A DNA stretch of 64,000 nucleotides, taken from the NCBI RefSeq assembly GCF_021513255.1, contig NZ_CP090977.1, positions 682,001 through 746,000 of the forward strand, written 5' to 3'. This document shows positions 8,860 to 18,653 of the stretch, one piece after another (the stretch's first letter is position 1; each line of letters starts with the position of its first letter). A program made the translations under genes and the position numbers. Source of the DNA: Planococcus sp. 107-1 (GTDB taxonomy: Bacteria > Bacillota > Bacilli > Bacillales_A > Planococcaceae). The notes beneath the pieces were generated by a model that saw only the letters and a list, made by a program, of their open reading frames with translations, was not told the origin of the DNA and did no database searches.

Positions 8860-9996
8860 ATGAAACCAGAATTCAATGCTTTATTCGAAGAAATCAAATT
8901 GCCGAACGGCGTCGTTTTGAATGACCGCTTAGGCGTTGCACCAATGACAACATACTCAGGAAATCCGGATGGTACGGTATCGGACGAAGAATTGCTTTAC
9001 TACCGCCGCCGCTCGAATATTGGCAGCCTGTTCATCACTGCCTGCATCGCCGTTTCAGAGAATGGCATCGCATTCCCAGGGCAATTCATCGCGTTTAAGG
9101 AAGACCTGATCATGCCGCGTCTGAAGCAATTGGCCGCTGAAATGAAAACTAACGGCAATAAAGCCATTCTGCAAATGCAGCACGGTGGACGCCAAGGGCA
9201 GCCGGAACTGATTGAAGCAAATGAAACGGTAGCACCAAGTTCAGTTGGGGGAACGCCTGAGAAAGCAGCACCCCGTGAATTGACAGCTGAAGAAATCACG
9301 AACATTATCCGTGACTTCGGCGAAACGACGCGCCGTGCAATCGAAGCCGGTTTTGACGGAGTGGAAATCCACGGAGCGAATACGTATTTGCTTCAGCAAT
9401 TCGTCTCGGAAGCGACCAATCGCCGCGAAGACGAATGGGGCGGAAGCTTTGAGAACCGTTTGAAATTCCCGCTTGCAGTTCTATCGGAAGTAAAGCGCGT
9501 AGCGGCAGAATTCGCAAATGAAGAATTTATCGTCGGCTACCGGTTGTCTCCGGAAGAATACAGCGATTTGGGCGTTGGCTACACGATCGAAGAAACAAAA
9601 GTTCTGACTGAGAAGTTGATCGAAGGCGGCATCCACTACTTGCACGTATCATTGATGGATTATAAAAAACGTCCGCATAATGAAGCGATTGAAGGGACAA
9701 TCGTTGAGATTCTGTCTAAGCAAATCGCAGGTCGCGTAGCGTTTGTCGTTGTCGGAAACGTAAGAAAACCGGAAGACGCCGTTGCAGCACTTAAAGAAGG
9801 CGCGGATATTGTCGTGATGGGCCGCCAAGCATTGGTCGATCCGGAATGGACGGAAAAAGTGAAACAAGGAAAAGAAGTTGAGATTTTCCACAATGTTCCA
9901 AAAGAGCGTCGCGGCAAGCTTGATATCCCAGGACCGCTTTGGCAGTTGATGTCGATGTACAAAATGGTCGAAATCGAAGAAGAAGTGAACGTTTAA
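8860..9996 (+). CDS. NADH-dependent flavin oxidoreductase, old yellow enzyme family (YqiG-like)
   Basis: A 378-residue FMN-dependent TIM barrel. Visible landmarks are RLGVAPMTT near the N-terminus (FMN contact), LQMQHGGRQ, VEIHGANTYLLQQF (substrate-binding His/Asn), the RREDEWGGSFENR signature, and VVGNVR / VVMGRQALVDPEW for the phosphate site. It resembles B. subtilis YqiG. It would reduce activated alkenes (enones, nitro-compounds) with NAD(P)H in the cytosol. AAGGGG lies 12 bases before the ATG. Monocistronic, between two terminators. Confidence 0.88.
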   Translation: MKPEFNALFEEIKLPNGVVLNDRLGVAPMTTYSGNPDGTVSDEELLYYRRRSNIGSLFITACIAVSENGIAFPGQFIAFKEDLIMPRLKQLAAEMKTNGNKAILQMQHGGRQGQPELIEANETVAPSSVGGTPEKAAPRELTAEEITNIIRDFGETTRRAIEAGFDGVEIHGANTYLLQQFVSEATNRREDEWGGSFENRLKFPLAVLSEVKRVAAEFANEEFIVGYRLSPEEYSDLGVGYTIEETKVLTEKLIEGGIHYLHVSLMDYKKRPHNEAIEGTIVEILSKQIAGRVAFVVVGNVRKPEDAVAALKEGADIVVMGRQALVDPEWTEKVKQGKEVEIFHNVPKERRGKLDIPGPLWQLMSMYKMVEIEEEVNV

Positions 9997-10016
9997 TTTT
10001 CGATATCTTTCAAAAC

Positions 10017-10057
10017 AAGAGGCAAGCGCCATTTTTCAGCGCTTGCCTCTTTTATTT
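10017..10057. terminator. bidirectional terminator
   Basis: A 13-bp perfect stem (10017-10029 with 10039-10051) with a 9-nt loop. It serves both the flavin oxidoreductase and the convergent MetE-like gene. Confidence 0.85.
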
Positions 10058-11181
10058 ATTTTCCGAAAATCTCTTCAGATACTTCGACGATATAGCGAAG
10101 TTTATCCCATTGTTGCTGTTCAGTGAGGATATTGCCGTGGTGGGTTGAGGCAAATCCACATTGCGGGCTGATGCATAGCTGCTCAAGCGGGACGTATTTG
10201 GCTGCTTCTGCTACACGTGCTTTAATGATTTCTTTGTCTTCGAGTTCACCGTTTTTCGAGGTGAAGACACCGAGCACCACTCTTGGCCCGCCAGCGGAAT
10301 ATGTTCAAGCGGTTGGAAACTGCCGGAGCGGTCGTCATCGTATTCCAGGAAAAAGCCATCGACTTTTTCTTTAGCGAATAGGGTCGGTGCGATCAGCGCA
10401 TAGCTTCCTTCGAATGCCCAGTCGGATTGGTAGTTGCCTCGGCACAGGTGGGTCGTTACGGTAAGGTCTTCCGGTTTGCCTTCAAGGACGCCGTTTGCGA
10501 CGCGAAGTGCAAGGTCAATCAAGTATTCGCGGCTATACTGGCCGTCGTTGAACGGGATATCCGGAGATGATAAGCCGGCAATGTAAACATCGTCAATTTG
10601 AATATAGCGGGCGCCTAAATCATAGAACGTTTTAAAAGCATCGCGGTAAGCTTGGATTACGTCTGTCGCGTAGTCTTCAAGATCCGGATAAATTGCTTCG
10701 TCGCGGATGCCTTCATTGAAGAATTGGTTCGGACTTGGAATCGTCAGCTTCGGAACTGCACGGCCGCCGACAATTTCTTTGAACTCGGTAAAGTCTTTGG
10801 TAAAAGGATGATTGTCGTTAAAGGAAATTTTGCCGATATTCCGCACGTCATACGCTTCCGTTTCAACATTTTTGAATCGGTAGCCCGTTTCCGGCGTATA
10901 GCCTTCAAAACCGTTGATATGGGCCATGAAATCAGTGTGCCAGAATGTTCGGCGGAATTCGCCATCAGTCACAGCCTTTAAACCGACTTCAATTTGTTTG
11001 TCGACGATGCGTTTGATTTCAGTCGTTTCCACTTCCGCAGCTGTTCCGCTGTGATAATGCCTTCTTTAAATTCTTTTCGTGCTTGATGAATGCTATCCGG
11101 ACGGAGAAGGCTGCCGACGTGATCTGCTTTGAACGGAGCATTAACTAAAGTTTTTGGTGTTTCGGTAATTGGGTTTACCAT
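10056..11181 (-). pseudogene. MetE C-terminal-type methyltransferase (YxjG/YxjH-like), two frameshifts
   Basis: Three consecutive frames together make one protein of about 375 residues like B. subtilis YxjG/YxjH, the zinc-dependent C-terminal half of cobalamin-independent methionine synthase. Zinc ligands survive: HLCRGN (His and Cys), Glu in LEYDDDRS, and Cys in ISPQCGFAS. The first break is at 11033-11034 (an A missing on the coding strand), the second at 10287-10289 (a G missing in GGG). Restoring one base at each gives continuous homology. ATG 11181 starts the conserved MVNPITE segment. A SAM riboswitch lies upstream, as for yxjG/yxjH, placing it in methionine metabolism. Confidence 0.87.
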
Positions 11182-11245
11182 GTGGAATTCCTGCTTTCTG
11201 TTTTTAATTTGGGTCAAGCTCGTTTTGCAGGGCTCTCATTCAAAT

Positions 11246-11279
11246 GAAAAAGAGCCCTCTTCAATAAAGAAGAAAGCTC
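11246..11279 (-). terminator. riboswitch expression-platform terminator
   Basis: On the minus strand an 11-bp stem with two wobbles (11279-11269 with 11262-11252) and a TTTATT loop runs into TTTTTC. The 3' P1 strand of the aptamer (AGAAGAA) can pair with the terminator's 5' arm (TTCTTCT), giving an antiterminator. Confidence 0.8.
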
Positions 11280-11290
11280 CCGTCAGGAAA

Positions 11291-11402
11291 TCTGTTCTTC
11301 TCATCTTCTAGGCTTTCGCCTATTGGAATTAGCACCTTGCCCGTGGGCGGTTGCTGAGACATCGTAGGGCCAAATCCCTCCGTCTCTCTTGATAAGAAAT
11401 CG
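11291..11402 (-). ncRNA. SAM-I (S-box) riboswitch aptamer
   Basis: Read on the minus strand it has the S-box signature in order: CTTATCAAGAGAG-type P1/P2 start, GGAGGGA...GGCCC, GCAACC-like P3 segment, GGTGCTAATTCC, and a 3' GATGAGAAG closing P1. It senses S-adenosylmethionine and should terminate transcription of the MetE-like gene when SAM is plentiful. The rest of the 11182-11601 gap holds a second hairpin (11229-11258) without a T-run, and nothing else recognised. Confidence 0.95.
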
Positions 11403-11601
11403 ATTATTCAATTTGTTGTGATTCGATGTTTATAACCATAAGCCAGTTCCAAAGGAAATGCAAGGATATTCGGGAAATTTATTTTTCTAAACGGGTGAAG
11501 GGAACATCAGTAGAGCATGTGGCGTCTAAAAAATGCTGTCTAAAATCGTCCAGTTATACTACGATAAGTGAAGAGAAATAAGAAAAAAGAGGGAATTGAA
11601 G

Positions 11602-12144
11602 ATGGGGAAAATAAATGCATTTGTCAAGACAAAATGGAAGTATCTATTGGCTGTCGTCATTGCGTTTGCAGTCGGCGGAGGCATCGGGTTCTTACAATCC
11701 CCAGCCCATAGTTCTACAATCGAAAATCAAAAAAAGCAGGAAAAGTTCGAAGCGACGACTAAAGATTTGGCAGAAAAAGTGGAAATGTTGGAAGCGGCGA
11801 ACAGCGAGTCTAATGAAAGAATCGATGATTTGAAAGCGCAAATGAAAAAAATGGAGACACCTTCCCAGCAGCAGGCAGTCGCTCGCGCAAAGAATTTCTT
11901 GAAATACTCGCCTTTTTCAGAGAGCGGGCTGATTGACCAATTAGTGGTTGAAGGCCATGGCAAGGAAGATGCAACGTATGCGGTTCAAAACTTGGGAGTG
12001 GACTGGCGGGCCAATGCTGTAGAAGAGGCGGAGGGCTATGTGAAGTATGGCGCTTTTTCGCGTAAAGAGTTAATTGATCAATTGAAGTCTGGCGGCTACA
12101 GTGAAGAAGACGCCACATATGCAGTAGATTCCGTAGGGTTATAA
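11602..12144 (+). CDS. membrane-anchored protein with two Ltp-type repeats
   Basis: 180 residues: a basic N-terminus, one transmembrane or uncleaved signal segment (about 14-33, glycine-rich), a coiled-coil-like acidic/basic stretch (about 45-88), then two about 45-residue copies of the Ltp/host-cell-surface-exposed lipoprotein repeat, each ending EDATYAV (around 128 and 174). It lacks a lipobox, unlike true Ltp lipoproteins. Function unknown. Start ATG 11602 has AAAGAGGG 8 bases upstream; TTG 11596 is less well placed. Confidence 0.75.
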   Translation: MGKINAFVKTKWKYLLAVVIAFAVGGGIGFLQSPAHSSTIENQKKQEKFEATTKDLAEKVEMLEAANSESNERIDDLKAQMKKMETPSQQQAVARAKNFLKYSPFSESGLIDQLVVEGHGKEDATYAVQNLGVDWRANAVEEAEGYVKYGAFSRKELIDQLKSGGYSEEDATYAVDSVGL

Positions 12145-12148
12145 AAAA

Positions 12149-12192
12149 TAGACGCTGAGTCCCTCTAATTCTAGGGAGCTCAGCGTCTTTTA
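12149..12192. terminator. bidirectional terminator
   Basis: AGACGCTGAG pairs with CTCAGCGTCT, extended by inner TCCCT/AGGGA pairs. It lies between two convergent genes. Confidence 0.85.
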
Positions 12193-12203
12193 TATGGGAA
12201 GGA

Positions 12204-13079
12204 TTAATGGATATCCCGTTTCTTAAAGTTCCCGCCTCGGACTTCAGCAACGTCATAAACCACTACAAATGCATTTTTGTCGATTTCGTAGATGATTTCT
12301 TTCATTTTACTATCTTCCAGACGGTTGATGATGCAAGTGACTTCTTTGTATTGCTCATTTGTGTAAGCCCCTTTAACCAGACTGTACGTAGCGTTTCGGC
12401 CAAGGCGGTCGAAAATGGTTTGTACAAGAAGGTCGGGTTCTTGCGAAATGATTTTATACGTTTTCGAGCCGCTGAATCCTTCTTCAACCAAATGAATGAC
12501 TTTAGAAGCGATGAAATAAGCGATTCCGGAAAGGAAAGCGCCTTGCAAGCCGAAAACGAACGAAACGACGATAAAGACAAATAAATTTAAGAATAAGATC
12601 ATGTCACTTGTACCAAACGGCAATTTACGGGCTAGCAGCACAGCGAGCATGTCGATTCCATCTAAAGCGCCGCCGTTCCGCAAAGCAAGGCCCATTCCGA
12701 AACCGATGATGATTCCTCCGATAACTGTGACGAGCAGCGTATCGCCTTCGATGATCGTTGGAATGTGGTGCATGACAGTTGTCGCATAAGCTAAGGAAGC
12801 GATGCCGGTGATGGAGTAGATCGCAAAGCTTTTCCCGATCTGTTTATAGCCGAGATAGACAAATGGAATGTTGAGGACAGCGATCAGTAAGCCAAGCGGC
12901 AAACCGAATAATTGCGATCCAACGATGCTGAGGCCTGTGACGCCGCCATCTGAGACGTTATTTGGAATTAATACAGCTTCAAGTCCATAGGCTGTAATAA
13001 AGGCACCGATAATGATCGGCAATGCTTTTTTGATTATTTTCCCGATGCTTATTTTACGTTTTTCGGGTATTGCACTCAT
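12204..13079 (-). CDS. YitT family membrane protein
   Basis: A 291-residue protein with five to six N-terminal hydrophobic segments (residues about 18-190; motif NNVSDGGVTGLS and RNGGALDGIDMLA typical of YitT/DUF161) and a C-terminal soluble DUF2179 domain (about 205-285, containing YTNEQYKEV). Members are abundant in Firmicutes but the transported substrate or role is not established. Monocistronic. The 13080-13335 gap upstream is AT-rich and holds no recognised gene or confident site. Confidence 0.85.
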   Translation of the reverse strand: MSAIPEKRKISIGKIIKKALPIIIGAFITAYGLEAVLIPNNVSDGGVTGLSIVGSQLFGLPLGLLIAVLNIPFVYLGYKQIGKSFAIYSITGIASLAYATTVMHHIPTIIEGDTLLVTVIGGIIIGFGMGLALRNGGALDGIDMLAVLLARKLPFGTSDMILFLNLFVFIVVSFVFGLQGAFLSGIAYFIASKVIHLVEEGFSGSKTYKIISQEPDLLVQTIFDRLGRNATYSLVKGAYTNEQYKEVTCIINRLEDSKMKEIIYEIDKNAFVVVYDVAEVRGGNFKKRDIH

Positions 13080-13335
13080 ATACTATTCCTTCTTTCCAAC
13101 AATTTCTTGAATATTTTTTTACTCTAACTATTAAATATAAACTTTTTTATCCTTTTTTAACAGGGTAAATGGAAAATAGCAGGGCTTGAAAAATCGCAAT
13201 CTTTCGTATAATAAACAGAAAATTCTGTTTTATTTAAGGCGCTAGGCACGTATAATTGACCTAGGAAGTAGTTAGACTTTCTCCATACATAACACCTTGC
13301 TTCCTAAACTGAGGGAAATTCATGGGAAGGGCGGA

Positions 13336-14412
13336 ATGTTGATGATTGAGAATTTGTTTTATTCACAAGAAAATCACGGGCCATTTGAGATTTATGAGTT
13401 AGGGGATTTTCAGCTGGAAGAAGGAGGGGTAATACCCAACTGCCAGTTGGCTTATACAACCCATGGCCAACTGAATGAAGCAAGAGATAATGTCATCCTG
13501 ATTCCCACTTGGTTTTCAGGAACCAGCAAAGATTATGAAACTTACATCGGGGAAGGCAGAGCGCTTGATCCGACTGAATATTTTATCGTAGTCATTAACC
13601 AGATTGGAAATGGCTTGTCGAGTTCGCCGCATAATAGCCCGGATTCTGTCGGTATGAGCGCCTTCCCGAAAGTACGCATCGGAGACGATGTACGGGCGCA
13701 GCATCAATTGATTACGGAAAAATTCGGAATCGGGGAATTAGCTTTAGTGGTCGGCGGTTCGATGGGCGCGCAGCAAACTTACGAATGGGCAGTTCGTTTC
13801 CCGGATATGGTAAAGCGGGCGGCGCCGATTGCGGGCACTGCTAAAAATACGGTCCATGATTTTCTTTTCACCCAGACCTTGATGGATGCCATTACTTCTG
13901 ATCCGGGTTGGAATGGCGGCAATTACACTTCCCATACAGAAGTCGCAGACGGCTTGAAGCGGCACGCCGATATTTGGGCCGTTATGGGCTTTTGTCTGGA
14001 GTTTTTCAATCAAGAAAAATGGGATTTGTTTGGTGTAGCGACTGTGGATGAATTGGTCGGAGGGTTTTTGGAACCGTTTTTCCAAGCGATGGACCCGAAT
14101 GCGCTGCTTGCCATGGGTTGGAAGTGGCAGCGCGGCGATGTCAGCCGGTTAACGGATGGTGACTTGGAGAAAGCACTTGGGCGCATTAAAGCCGTCACTT
14201 ACGTGATGCCAATCGATACCGATATGTTCTTTCCGCCAAGCGATTGCGAACGGGAACAGAAAATGATCCCGAATAGCGAGCTCCGGGTCGTTACGAGCAT
14301 CGCCGGCCATTTCGGCTTATTCGGAGGAGAAGGGGAAGCGTATCACGGCCAAATCGACCGCCACTTGAAAGAGCTGCTTGCGGTGCCGGTTAAACAAGGT
14401 GTCCATGATTGA
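13336..14412 (+). CDS. alpha/beta-hydrolase, homoserine O-acetyltransferase (MetX)-like
   Basis: About 358 residues of the MetX-like alpha/beta hydrolase group. The nucleophile elbow is GGSMGAQQ (catalytic Ser), and the C-terminal Asp and His are in PIDTDMFF and AGHFGLFGG. An N-terminal strand segment, CQLAYTTHGQLNEARDN, also matches MetX. True MetX makes O-acetylhomoserine in methionine synthesis; divergent members act on other acyl esters, so the exact substrate is open. No S-box precedes it, unlike the other methionine genes here. ATG 13336 or 13342 fits the AAGGGCGG ribosome site; the frame is open to TTG 13297. Confidence 0.8.
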   Translation: MLMIENLFYSQENHGPFEIYELGDFQLEEGGVIPNCQLAYTTHGQLNEARDNVILIPTWFSGTSKDYETYIGEGRALDPTEYFIVVINQIGNGLSSSPHNSPDSVGMSAFPKVRIGDDVRAQHQLITEKFGIGELALVVGGSMGAQQTYEWAVRFPDMVKRAAPIAGTAKNTVHDFLFTQTLMDAITSDPGWNGGNYTSHTEVADGLKRHADIWAVMGFCLEFFNQEKWDLFGVATVDELVGGFLEPFFQAMDPNALLAMGWKWQRGDVSRLTDGDLEKALGRIKAVTYVMPIDTDMFFPPSDCEREQKMIPNSELRVVTSIAGHFGLFGGEGEAYHGQIDRHLKELLAVPVKQGVHD

Positions 14413-14474
14413 TCAGACTATAAACGCATTTCGACCAACTCATCGAGGGGAACGATAAAAGAAAAATATACGGA

Positions 14475-14507
14475 AAAAAGCGGCCTTCAACATGAAGGCC
14501 GCTTTTT
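14475..14507. terminator. bidirectional terminator
   Basis: A 14-bp perfect stem (14475-14488 with 14494-14507) flanked by A- and T-runs, between convergent genes. Confidence 0.9.
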
Positions 14508-14514
14508 CATTTCG

Positions 14515-15273
14515 TTAACGGTGTTGGTGGTGTACGTGTTTGTGGCTTAATGCTTTTAAGCCGATTTTCGCGAGCTTTTCATGGCCGGCTTTAGTTGGGT
14601 GAATGTCTCCTTTGATCAAATATTTCGCTTGCTTATCGCCAAATGCCTGGTAGGAATCGGCCAATTTCACATTCTTATGCGAGTTAGCGACGTCTTTATA
14701 CATGGCGTTAAGTTCCGGCAAGTACAGATCAGCGACATTATGGAATGGGCTGTTTAAGTGGAACGGATTGTATAAGTTGTACAGCACAACTTTCGCTTTC
14801 GTCAACGAGCGAATTTCTTTGACGATGGCATGGAGATTTTTAAACGCATCATTTCCAGCCAATTTTTTCTCAAGTAAACGATGGAACAATTTCGTATCGC
14901 CGCGGCTTTCTGCATAAGCAGCTCTCAAACTGGCAAGGAAATCGTTGCCGCCAATTTGGACAGTCACATAATCTGCTTTCTTCACTGACTGGCGGAAATG
15001 TTTATTTTTCTTGAGTGCAGCGAGCAGGTCATCGGTCTCTGCACCCGAAACCGCCAAATTTTTCACATGCACATCGGCTTTCTCTCCGATCAAATACGGA
15101 TAGGCGTATTTTGCAGGCTGTTCGTTATTGCGCTCGGGGCTAAAGCCGAACGGGATGGAATCTCCTAAAGAAACTAAGGAATCGTGATGGCGGTCGTTAT
15201 GGGCAAAAGCAGTCGTCAAAGGCAAAGAAAGAGCCATCACCAACAGGATGACAATTCGAAACAATTTGCTCAT
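14515..15273 (-). CDS. secreted SGNH/GDSL hydrolase
   Basis: About 252 residues. A clear signal peptide (basic start, hydrophobic core, TAFAH cleavage region at about residue 23) is followed by the SGNH blocks: SLGDSIPFGF (block I nucleophile Ser), GGND (block III Asn), and GDIHPTKAGH (block V Asp and His). It should be an exported esterase or lipase. Both ends of the mature protein are His-rich (HNDRHHD and SHKHVHHQHR). Start ATG 15273 has AAGGAGG 9 bases before it; an upstream GTG-type extension lacks a ribosome site. Confidence 0.88.
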   Translation of the reverse strand: MSKLFRIVILLVMALSLPLTTAFAHNDRHHDSLVSLGDSIPFGFSPERNNEQPAKYAYPYLIGEKADVHVKNLAVSGAETDDLLAALKKNKHFRQSVKKADYVTVQIGGNDFLASLRAAYAESRGDTKLFHRLLEKKLAGNDAFKNLHAIVKEIRSLTKAKVVLYNLYNPFHLNSPFHNVADLYLPELNAMYKDVANSHKNVKLADSYQAFGDKQAKYLIKGDIHPTKAGHEKLAKIGLKALSHKHVHHQHR

Positions 15274-15457
15274 CAGGCGCACCTCCTTTCCTGTTTTTTT
15301 ACTCAAAGTGTAATCCTCTGCAAAAAGAATGTCTGTAGTCAGAAAATACTGTTTTTTAATAAAACATCAGTTTATTAATACTGTACCTTTTGAAGAATAA
15401 CGGATGAAACAATCTAACAAAGGGTATAGGGAAGAAAACTGGAAAGGGTGATGGGGA

Positions 15458-15883
15458 ATGAAAGCAAGATTGAACTGGAACGGTGGAATGGCTTTTGATG
15501 GCTTGACGGAATCGGGCCACCGGGTGCTGCTCGATGCGGGGGAAGAAAGTGGGGGCGCGAATAGCGGACCTCGGCCGCCGGAAGTTTTATTGCATGCGGC
15601 GGCGGTTTGTACCGGAATGGACATTGTCTTAGTGCTCAATAAAATGCGCTTAAAAGTGGATGAATTTTATATGGATATCGAAGGCACTCGTGCTGAAGAG
15701 CATCCAAAGCGTTTCACTGAAATTGCCATCACGTATTATTTAAAAGGAGAGCTTCCGGAAGACAAAGTCATTCGAGCGATCAAATTATCGAGCGAAACTT
15801 ACTGCACTGTCATCCATTCACTCAATGCCACGACCAGCTACCATTATGCGATCAATGATGAGCCTGTAAAAACCGTGGATTAA
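15458..15883 (+). CDS. OsmC/Ohr family protein
   Basis: 141 residues, the usual OsmC size. The two redox cysteines are at residues 51 (HAAAVCTGMD) and 116 (SETYCTVIH), the spacing expected for thiol-dependent hydroperoxide reduction in this fold. It is the YhfA-like rather than the organic-peroxide Ohr branch, judged from the long N-terminal hairpin, but this is uncertain. Ribosome site GGAAAGGGTGATGGGG. Transcribed alone and followed by a strong terminator. Confidence 0.85.
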   Translation: MKARLNWNGGMAFDGLTESGHRVLLDAGEESGGANSGPRPPEVLLHAAAVCTGMDIVLVLNKMRLKVDEFYMDIEGTRAEEHPKRFTEIAITYYLKGELPEDKVIRAIKLSSETYCTVIHSLNATTSYHYAINDEPVKTVD

Positions 15884-15896
15884 GGAAGGCAATTCA

Positions 15897-15932
15897 AAAA
15901 AACACCTCCGACAAAAATCGGAGGTGTTTTTG
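15897..15932. terminator. bidirectional terminator
   Basis: AACACCTCCGA (15901) pairs with TCGGAGGTGTT (15918) with A- and T-runs outside, between convergent genes. Confidence 0.9.
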
Positions 15933-15943
15933 TATATCGCTTA

Positions 15944-16660
15944 TTACGGGTTTGTTGACCAAAGGCCAGCTGATTTCAAGAGAACGCGTGGGTGAAGTTT
16001 CAATTGAGCCACCATCATTTCAGCCAAATCTTCCGGCTGCATGACTTTCTCCGGGTTGCCGTCTGTCAAGTTTCCTTCAATCGCAAGGTCGGTAGCGACG
16101 GTGCTTGGCGTCAAAGCCGTCACACGGATATTGTGTTTTCTGACTTCGAGCATCAACGATTCCGTTAATCCCATGACGCCGAATTTCGAAGCACTGTATG
16201 CGCTTGTTACTGGCGCGCCTTTTTGTCCAGCAGTTGATGAAATGTTGATGATTTCGCCGGATTGGCGCTCGATCATTTGCGGCAATACGGCACGGGTTAC
16301 GTAATAGACACCCATTAAATTCGTATCGATCGTGTTTTTGAATTCTTCAGCCGATAATTCAAGGAATTTACCGAATTTGCCGATTCCAGCGTTGTTGATC
16401 AAAATGTCGATCGGTCCAAGTTCAGCCGTGATGTGCTCGACTGCTGCATTGACCGCGTCCATATCTGCTACGTCTGCGACAGCAAATACGGTTTTTACGC
16501 CGTATTGCTCAAGTTCTGCGGCTGTTTTTTCCAAATTGGCTGCCGTACGTCCGACAAGCCCTACATTGATGCCTTCTGCTGCAAAAGCAATCGCTGTTGC
16601 GCGTCCGATTCCTCGGCCAGCCCCTGTGATCAACGCCGTTTTTCCTGTTAAGTTTTGCAT
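15944..16660 (-). CDS. short-chain dehydrogenase, 3-ketoacyl-(ACP) reductase-like
   Basis: 238 residues. Cofactor motif [10 protein letters not shown] at 13-22, NNAG in the middle, catalytic Ser in ISSTAG and YSASK (Tyr, Lys). This is the classical FabG-like SDR pattern; a basic VGRTAAN after the second strand suggests NADPH. Housekeeping FabG sits in a fatty-acid operon, which is absent here, so this is probably a paralogue with its own substrate. GAGGAGCGG precedes the ATG. Confidence 0.85.
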   Translation of the reverse strand: MQNLTGKTALITGAGRGIGRATAIAFAAEGINVGLVGRTAANLEKTAAELEQYGVKTVFAVADVADMDAVNAAVEHITAELGPIDILINNAGIGKFGKFLELSAEEFKNTIDTNLMGVYYVTRAVLPQMIERQSGEIINISSTAGQKGAPVTSAYSASKFGVMGLTESLMLEVRKHNIRVTALTPSTVATDLAIEGNLTDGNPEKVMQPEDLAEMMVAQLKLHPRVLLKSAGLWSTNP

Positions 16661-16747
16661 ATATACCGCTCCTCTAGTGTGAAGAAATAAGTTCCATTCA
16701 TCAGTGTAGCAAAATGCCGCGGAAAAACTAACTGAAGCGCTCAGGAA

Positions 16748-16777
16748 AAAGAAAAACAGCAGGAAAAATTCCTGCTG
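16748..16777 (-). terminator. Rho-independent terminator for ade
   Basis: On the minus strand CAGCAGGAA (16777-16769) pairs with TTCCTGCTG (16765-16757), followed by a T-rich run. Confidence 0.85.
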
Positions 16778-16791
16778 CGGGTGAAACGGGT

Positions 16792-18519
16792 TTATTCGGC
16801 TTCTGCAGCGACTTCGATGTGCCGGAAGCTTGCAACGTCGAACAAACCGCGGTCGGTCAATTTTAAATGGGGGATGACCGGCAATGACAAGAACGACAAA
16901 GTGAGAAAGGCATTGAAATGAGTGGGCGCACCGATTTGCAGCAAACTTTCATCCAAGGTTTTGAGCTGGCTATAAACGGCAGTAAAGGGTTCTTTGGACA
17001 TGAGTCCGGCAATCGGAAGCGAGAGGCTCGCCAAAATTTTGCCATTTTGAACGACCACGAGGCCGCCTTGCAGTTGATGAAGGGCATCCGCTGCGCATTT
17101 GATGTCTTCATCATTCGTTCCGACGGCAATGATATTATGCGAATCATGTGCAACCGTTGTTGCAATCGCGCCGTTTTGAATGCCGAGCCCTTTGACGATG
17201 CCAAGCCCGATATTGCCGGTCGCCCGGTGGCGTTCAATGACTGCCATCTTCAAAAGGTCCTGATTGGCATCTGAAACAAAGAAGCCATTGGAAACAGAGG
17301 CTTTTTCAATGAGATGCTCTGTGATGAGATTGTTCGGGTTGATGCCGATGATATGGGCCGCCTTGCTTTCGCCTAAAGGGATCCGCAAGTCGCGAATCGA
17401 CAGCTCCGCCATTTGAACCGTGTCTTGAACAGAAGAAGCATCGCTCTTTTCTTCGTTTGGCCCCGTGTAGCGGCCTTCTTTTGCAGCAAGCACACCGCCT
17501 TTATAGACTTCTGAAATCGTGAAATCCTCTAAGCTGTCGAGCAGCAGGAAATCTGCATCATAGCCTGGAGCAATCGCGCCTTTTTGAGTTAATCCAAAGC
17601 ATTGCGCCGCATAAAAACTGCCCATTGAAATGGCTGTGATCGGCTGGATTCCTTGTTGGATGGCAACGCGTACGTTGTAATCGACGCTGCCTTCTTCCAC
17701 TAAGTCATCCAGATGCTTATCGTCCGTACAGAACAAACAGCGATGCGCATTTTGTTCTGTGACGCCTTCAAGCAATGCATGAAGGTTTTTCGCGACGGAC
17801 CCTTCACGCAGCATCACATATAAGCCGCGTTCAAGGCGTGACACCATTTCTTCTTTAGAGACGCATTCGTGGTCGGTTAAAATACCGGCAGTCCCGTATA
17901 CATTGATGTCGTTTTCGGAAAGTCCCGCCGCATGGCCGTCGATTTGCGTGCTGAGCAAAAGCTTATCCAGCATTGCATCGTCTCCGCGCAAGACAGCAGG
18001 GAAATCCATTACTTCCGCTAAGCCGAGAACTTGGCCGCGCTGAAGAAAAGGGGCCAAGTCTTCTGCAGATAGCTTCGCTCCAGCGTTTTCAAAAGGAGTG
18101 GAAGGGACACACGAAGGAAGCATCACTTTGATGTCGAGCAACGTGGATTCTGCGTCTTTAAGCATGAATTCAATTCCTGCTATCCCGCTGACGTTGGCGA
18201 TTTCATGTGGATCCGTTATCACGGTCGTAACTCCGTGCGGCAAGACGACTTGTGAAAATTGCCGTGGCGTCACCATCGACGATTCGATATGGACATGAGC
18301 ATCGATCAAGCCAGGTGCGATAAATTTTCCAGCTGCGTCGATTTCAACTGCGCCTTCGTAATTGCCGATGCCGACGATCATGCCATCAGCAATGGCCACA
18401 TCTCCAGTCGTTAAGCTTTTTGTAAAGACGTTGACGATGGACGCGTTTCGAATGACGAGGTCCGCCTTTTGTTGCTTGTTGGCGGCGTCGATTCTTTTTT
18501 TCAATTGGGCTTTATTCAC
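16792..18519 (-). CDS. ade: adenine deaminase
   Basis: 575 residues, matching AdeC. It converts adenine to hypoxanthine and ammonia for purine salvage. The amidohydrolase metal motif DAHVHIES lies around residues 73-80, followed by [19 protein letters not shown] (metal His) and TDDKH. The C-terminal adenase-specific region ([14 protein letters not shown]) is complete. It starts at GTG, set by AAAGGAGC upstream. No purine riboswitch is seen in the leader. Monocistronic. Confidence 0.93.
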   Translation of the reverse strand: MNKAQLKKRIDAANKQQKADLVIRNASIVNVFTKSLTTGDVAIADGMIVGIGNYEGAVEIDAAGKFIAPGLIDAHVHIESSMVTPRQFSQVVLPHGVTTVITDPHEIANVSGIAGIEFMLKDAESTLLDIKVMLPSCVPSTPFENAGAKLSAEDLAPFLQRGQVLGLAEVMDFPAVLRGDDAMLDKLLLSTQIDGHAAGLSENDINVYGTAGILTDHECVSKEEMVSRLERGLYVMLREGSVAKNLHALLEGVTEQNAHRCLFCTDDKHLDDLVEEGSVDYNVRVAIQQGIQPITAISMGSFYAAQCFGLTQKGAIAPGYDADFLLLDSLEDFTISEVYKGGVLAAKEGRYTGPNEEKSDASSVQDTVQMAELSIRDLRIPLGESKAAHIIGINPNNLITEHLIEKASVSNGFFVSDANQDLLKMAVIERHRATGNIGLGIVKGLGIQNGAIATTVAHDSHNIIAVGTNDEDIKCAADALHQLQGGLVVVQNGKILASLSLPIAGLMSKEPFTAVYSQLKTLDESLLQIGAPTHFNAFLTLSFLSLPVIPHLKLTDRGLFDVASFRHIEVAAEAE

Positions 18520-18612
18520 AGTGCTCAGGCTCCTTTGAGTGGTTTCGGATAAAATAAACTATGCTTCATTTTACCTGAAAAAGAATGAAGGGACAGCAAC
18601 AAATAAGAAAAT

Positions 18613-18645
18613 AAAAAAGCGGCTGCATCTGCCTGCAGCCGCCTT
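18613..18645 (-). terminator. Rho-independent terminator
   Basis: GCGGCTGCA (18619) pairs with TGCAGCCGC (18634); on the minus strand it runs into TTTTTT. It ends the symporter gene. Confidence 0.9.
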
Positions 18646-18653
18646 TCAATTCG

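Noticed and set aside
11229-11258. Hairpin AGGGCTCT/AGAGCCCT as the riboswitch terminator
   Set aside because: It has no T-run on the minus strand. The stem 11252-11279 with TTTTTC after it fits the S-box platform better.
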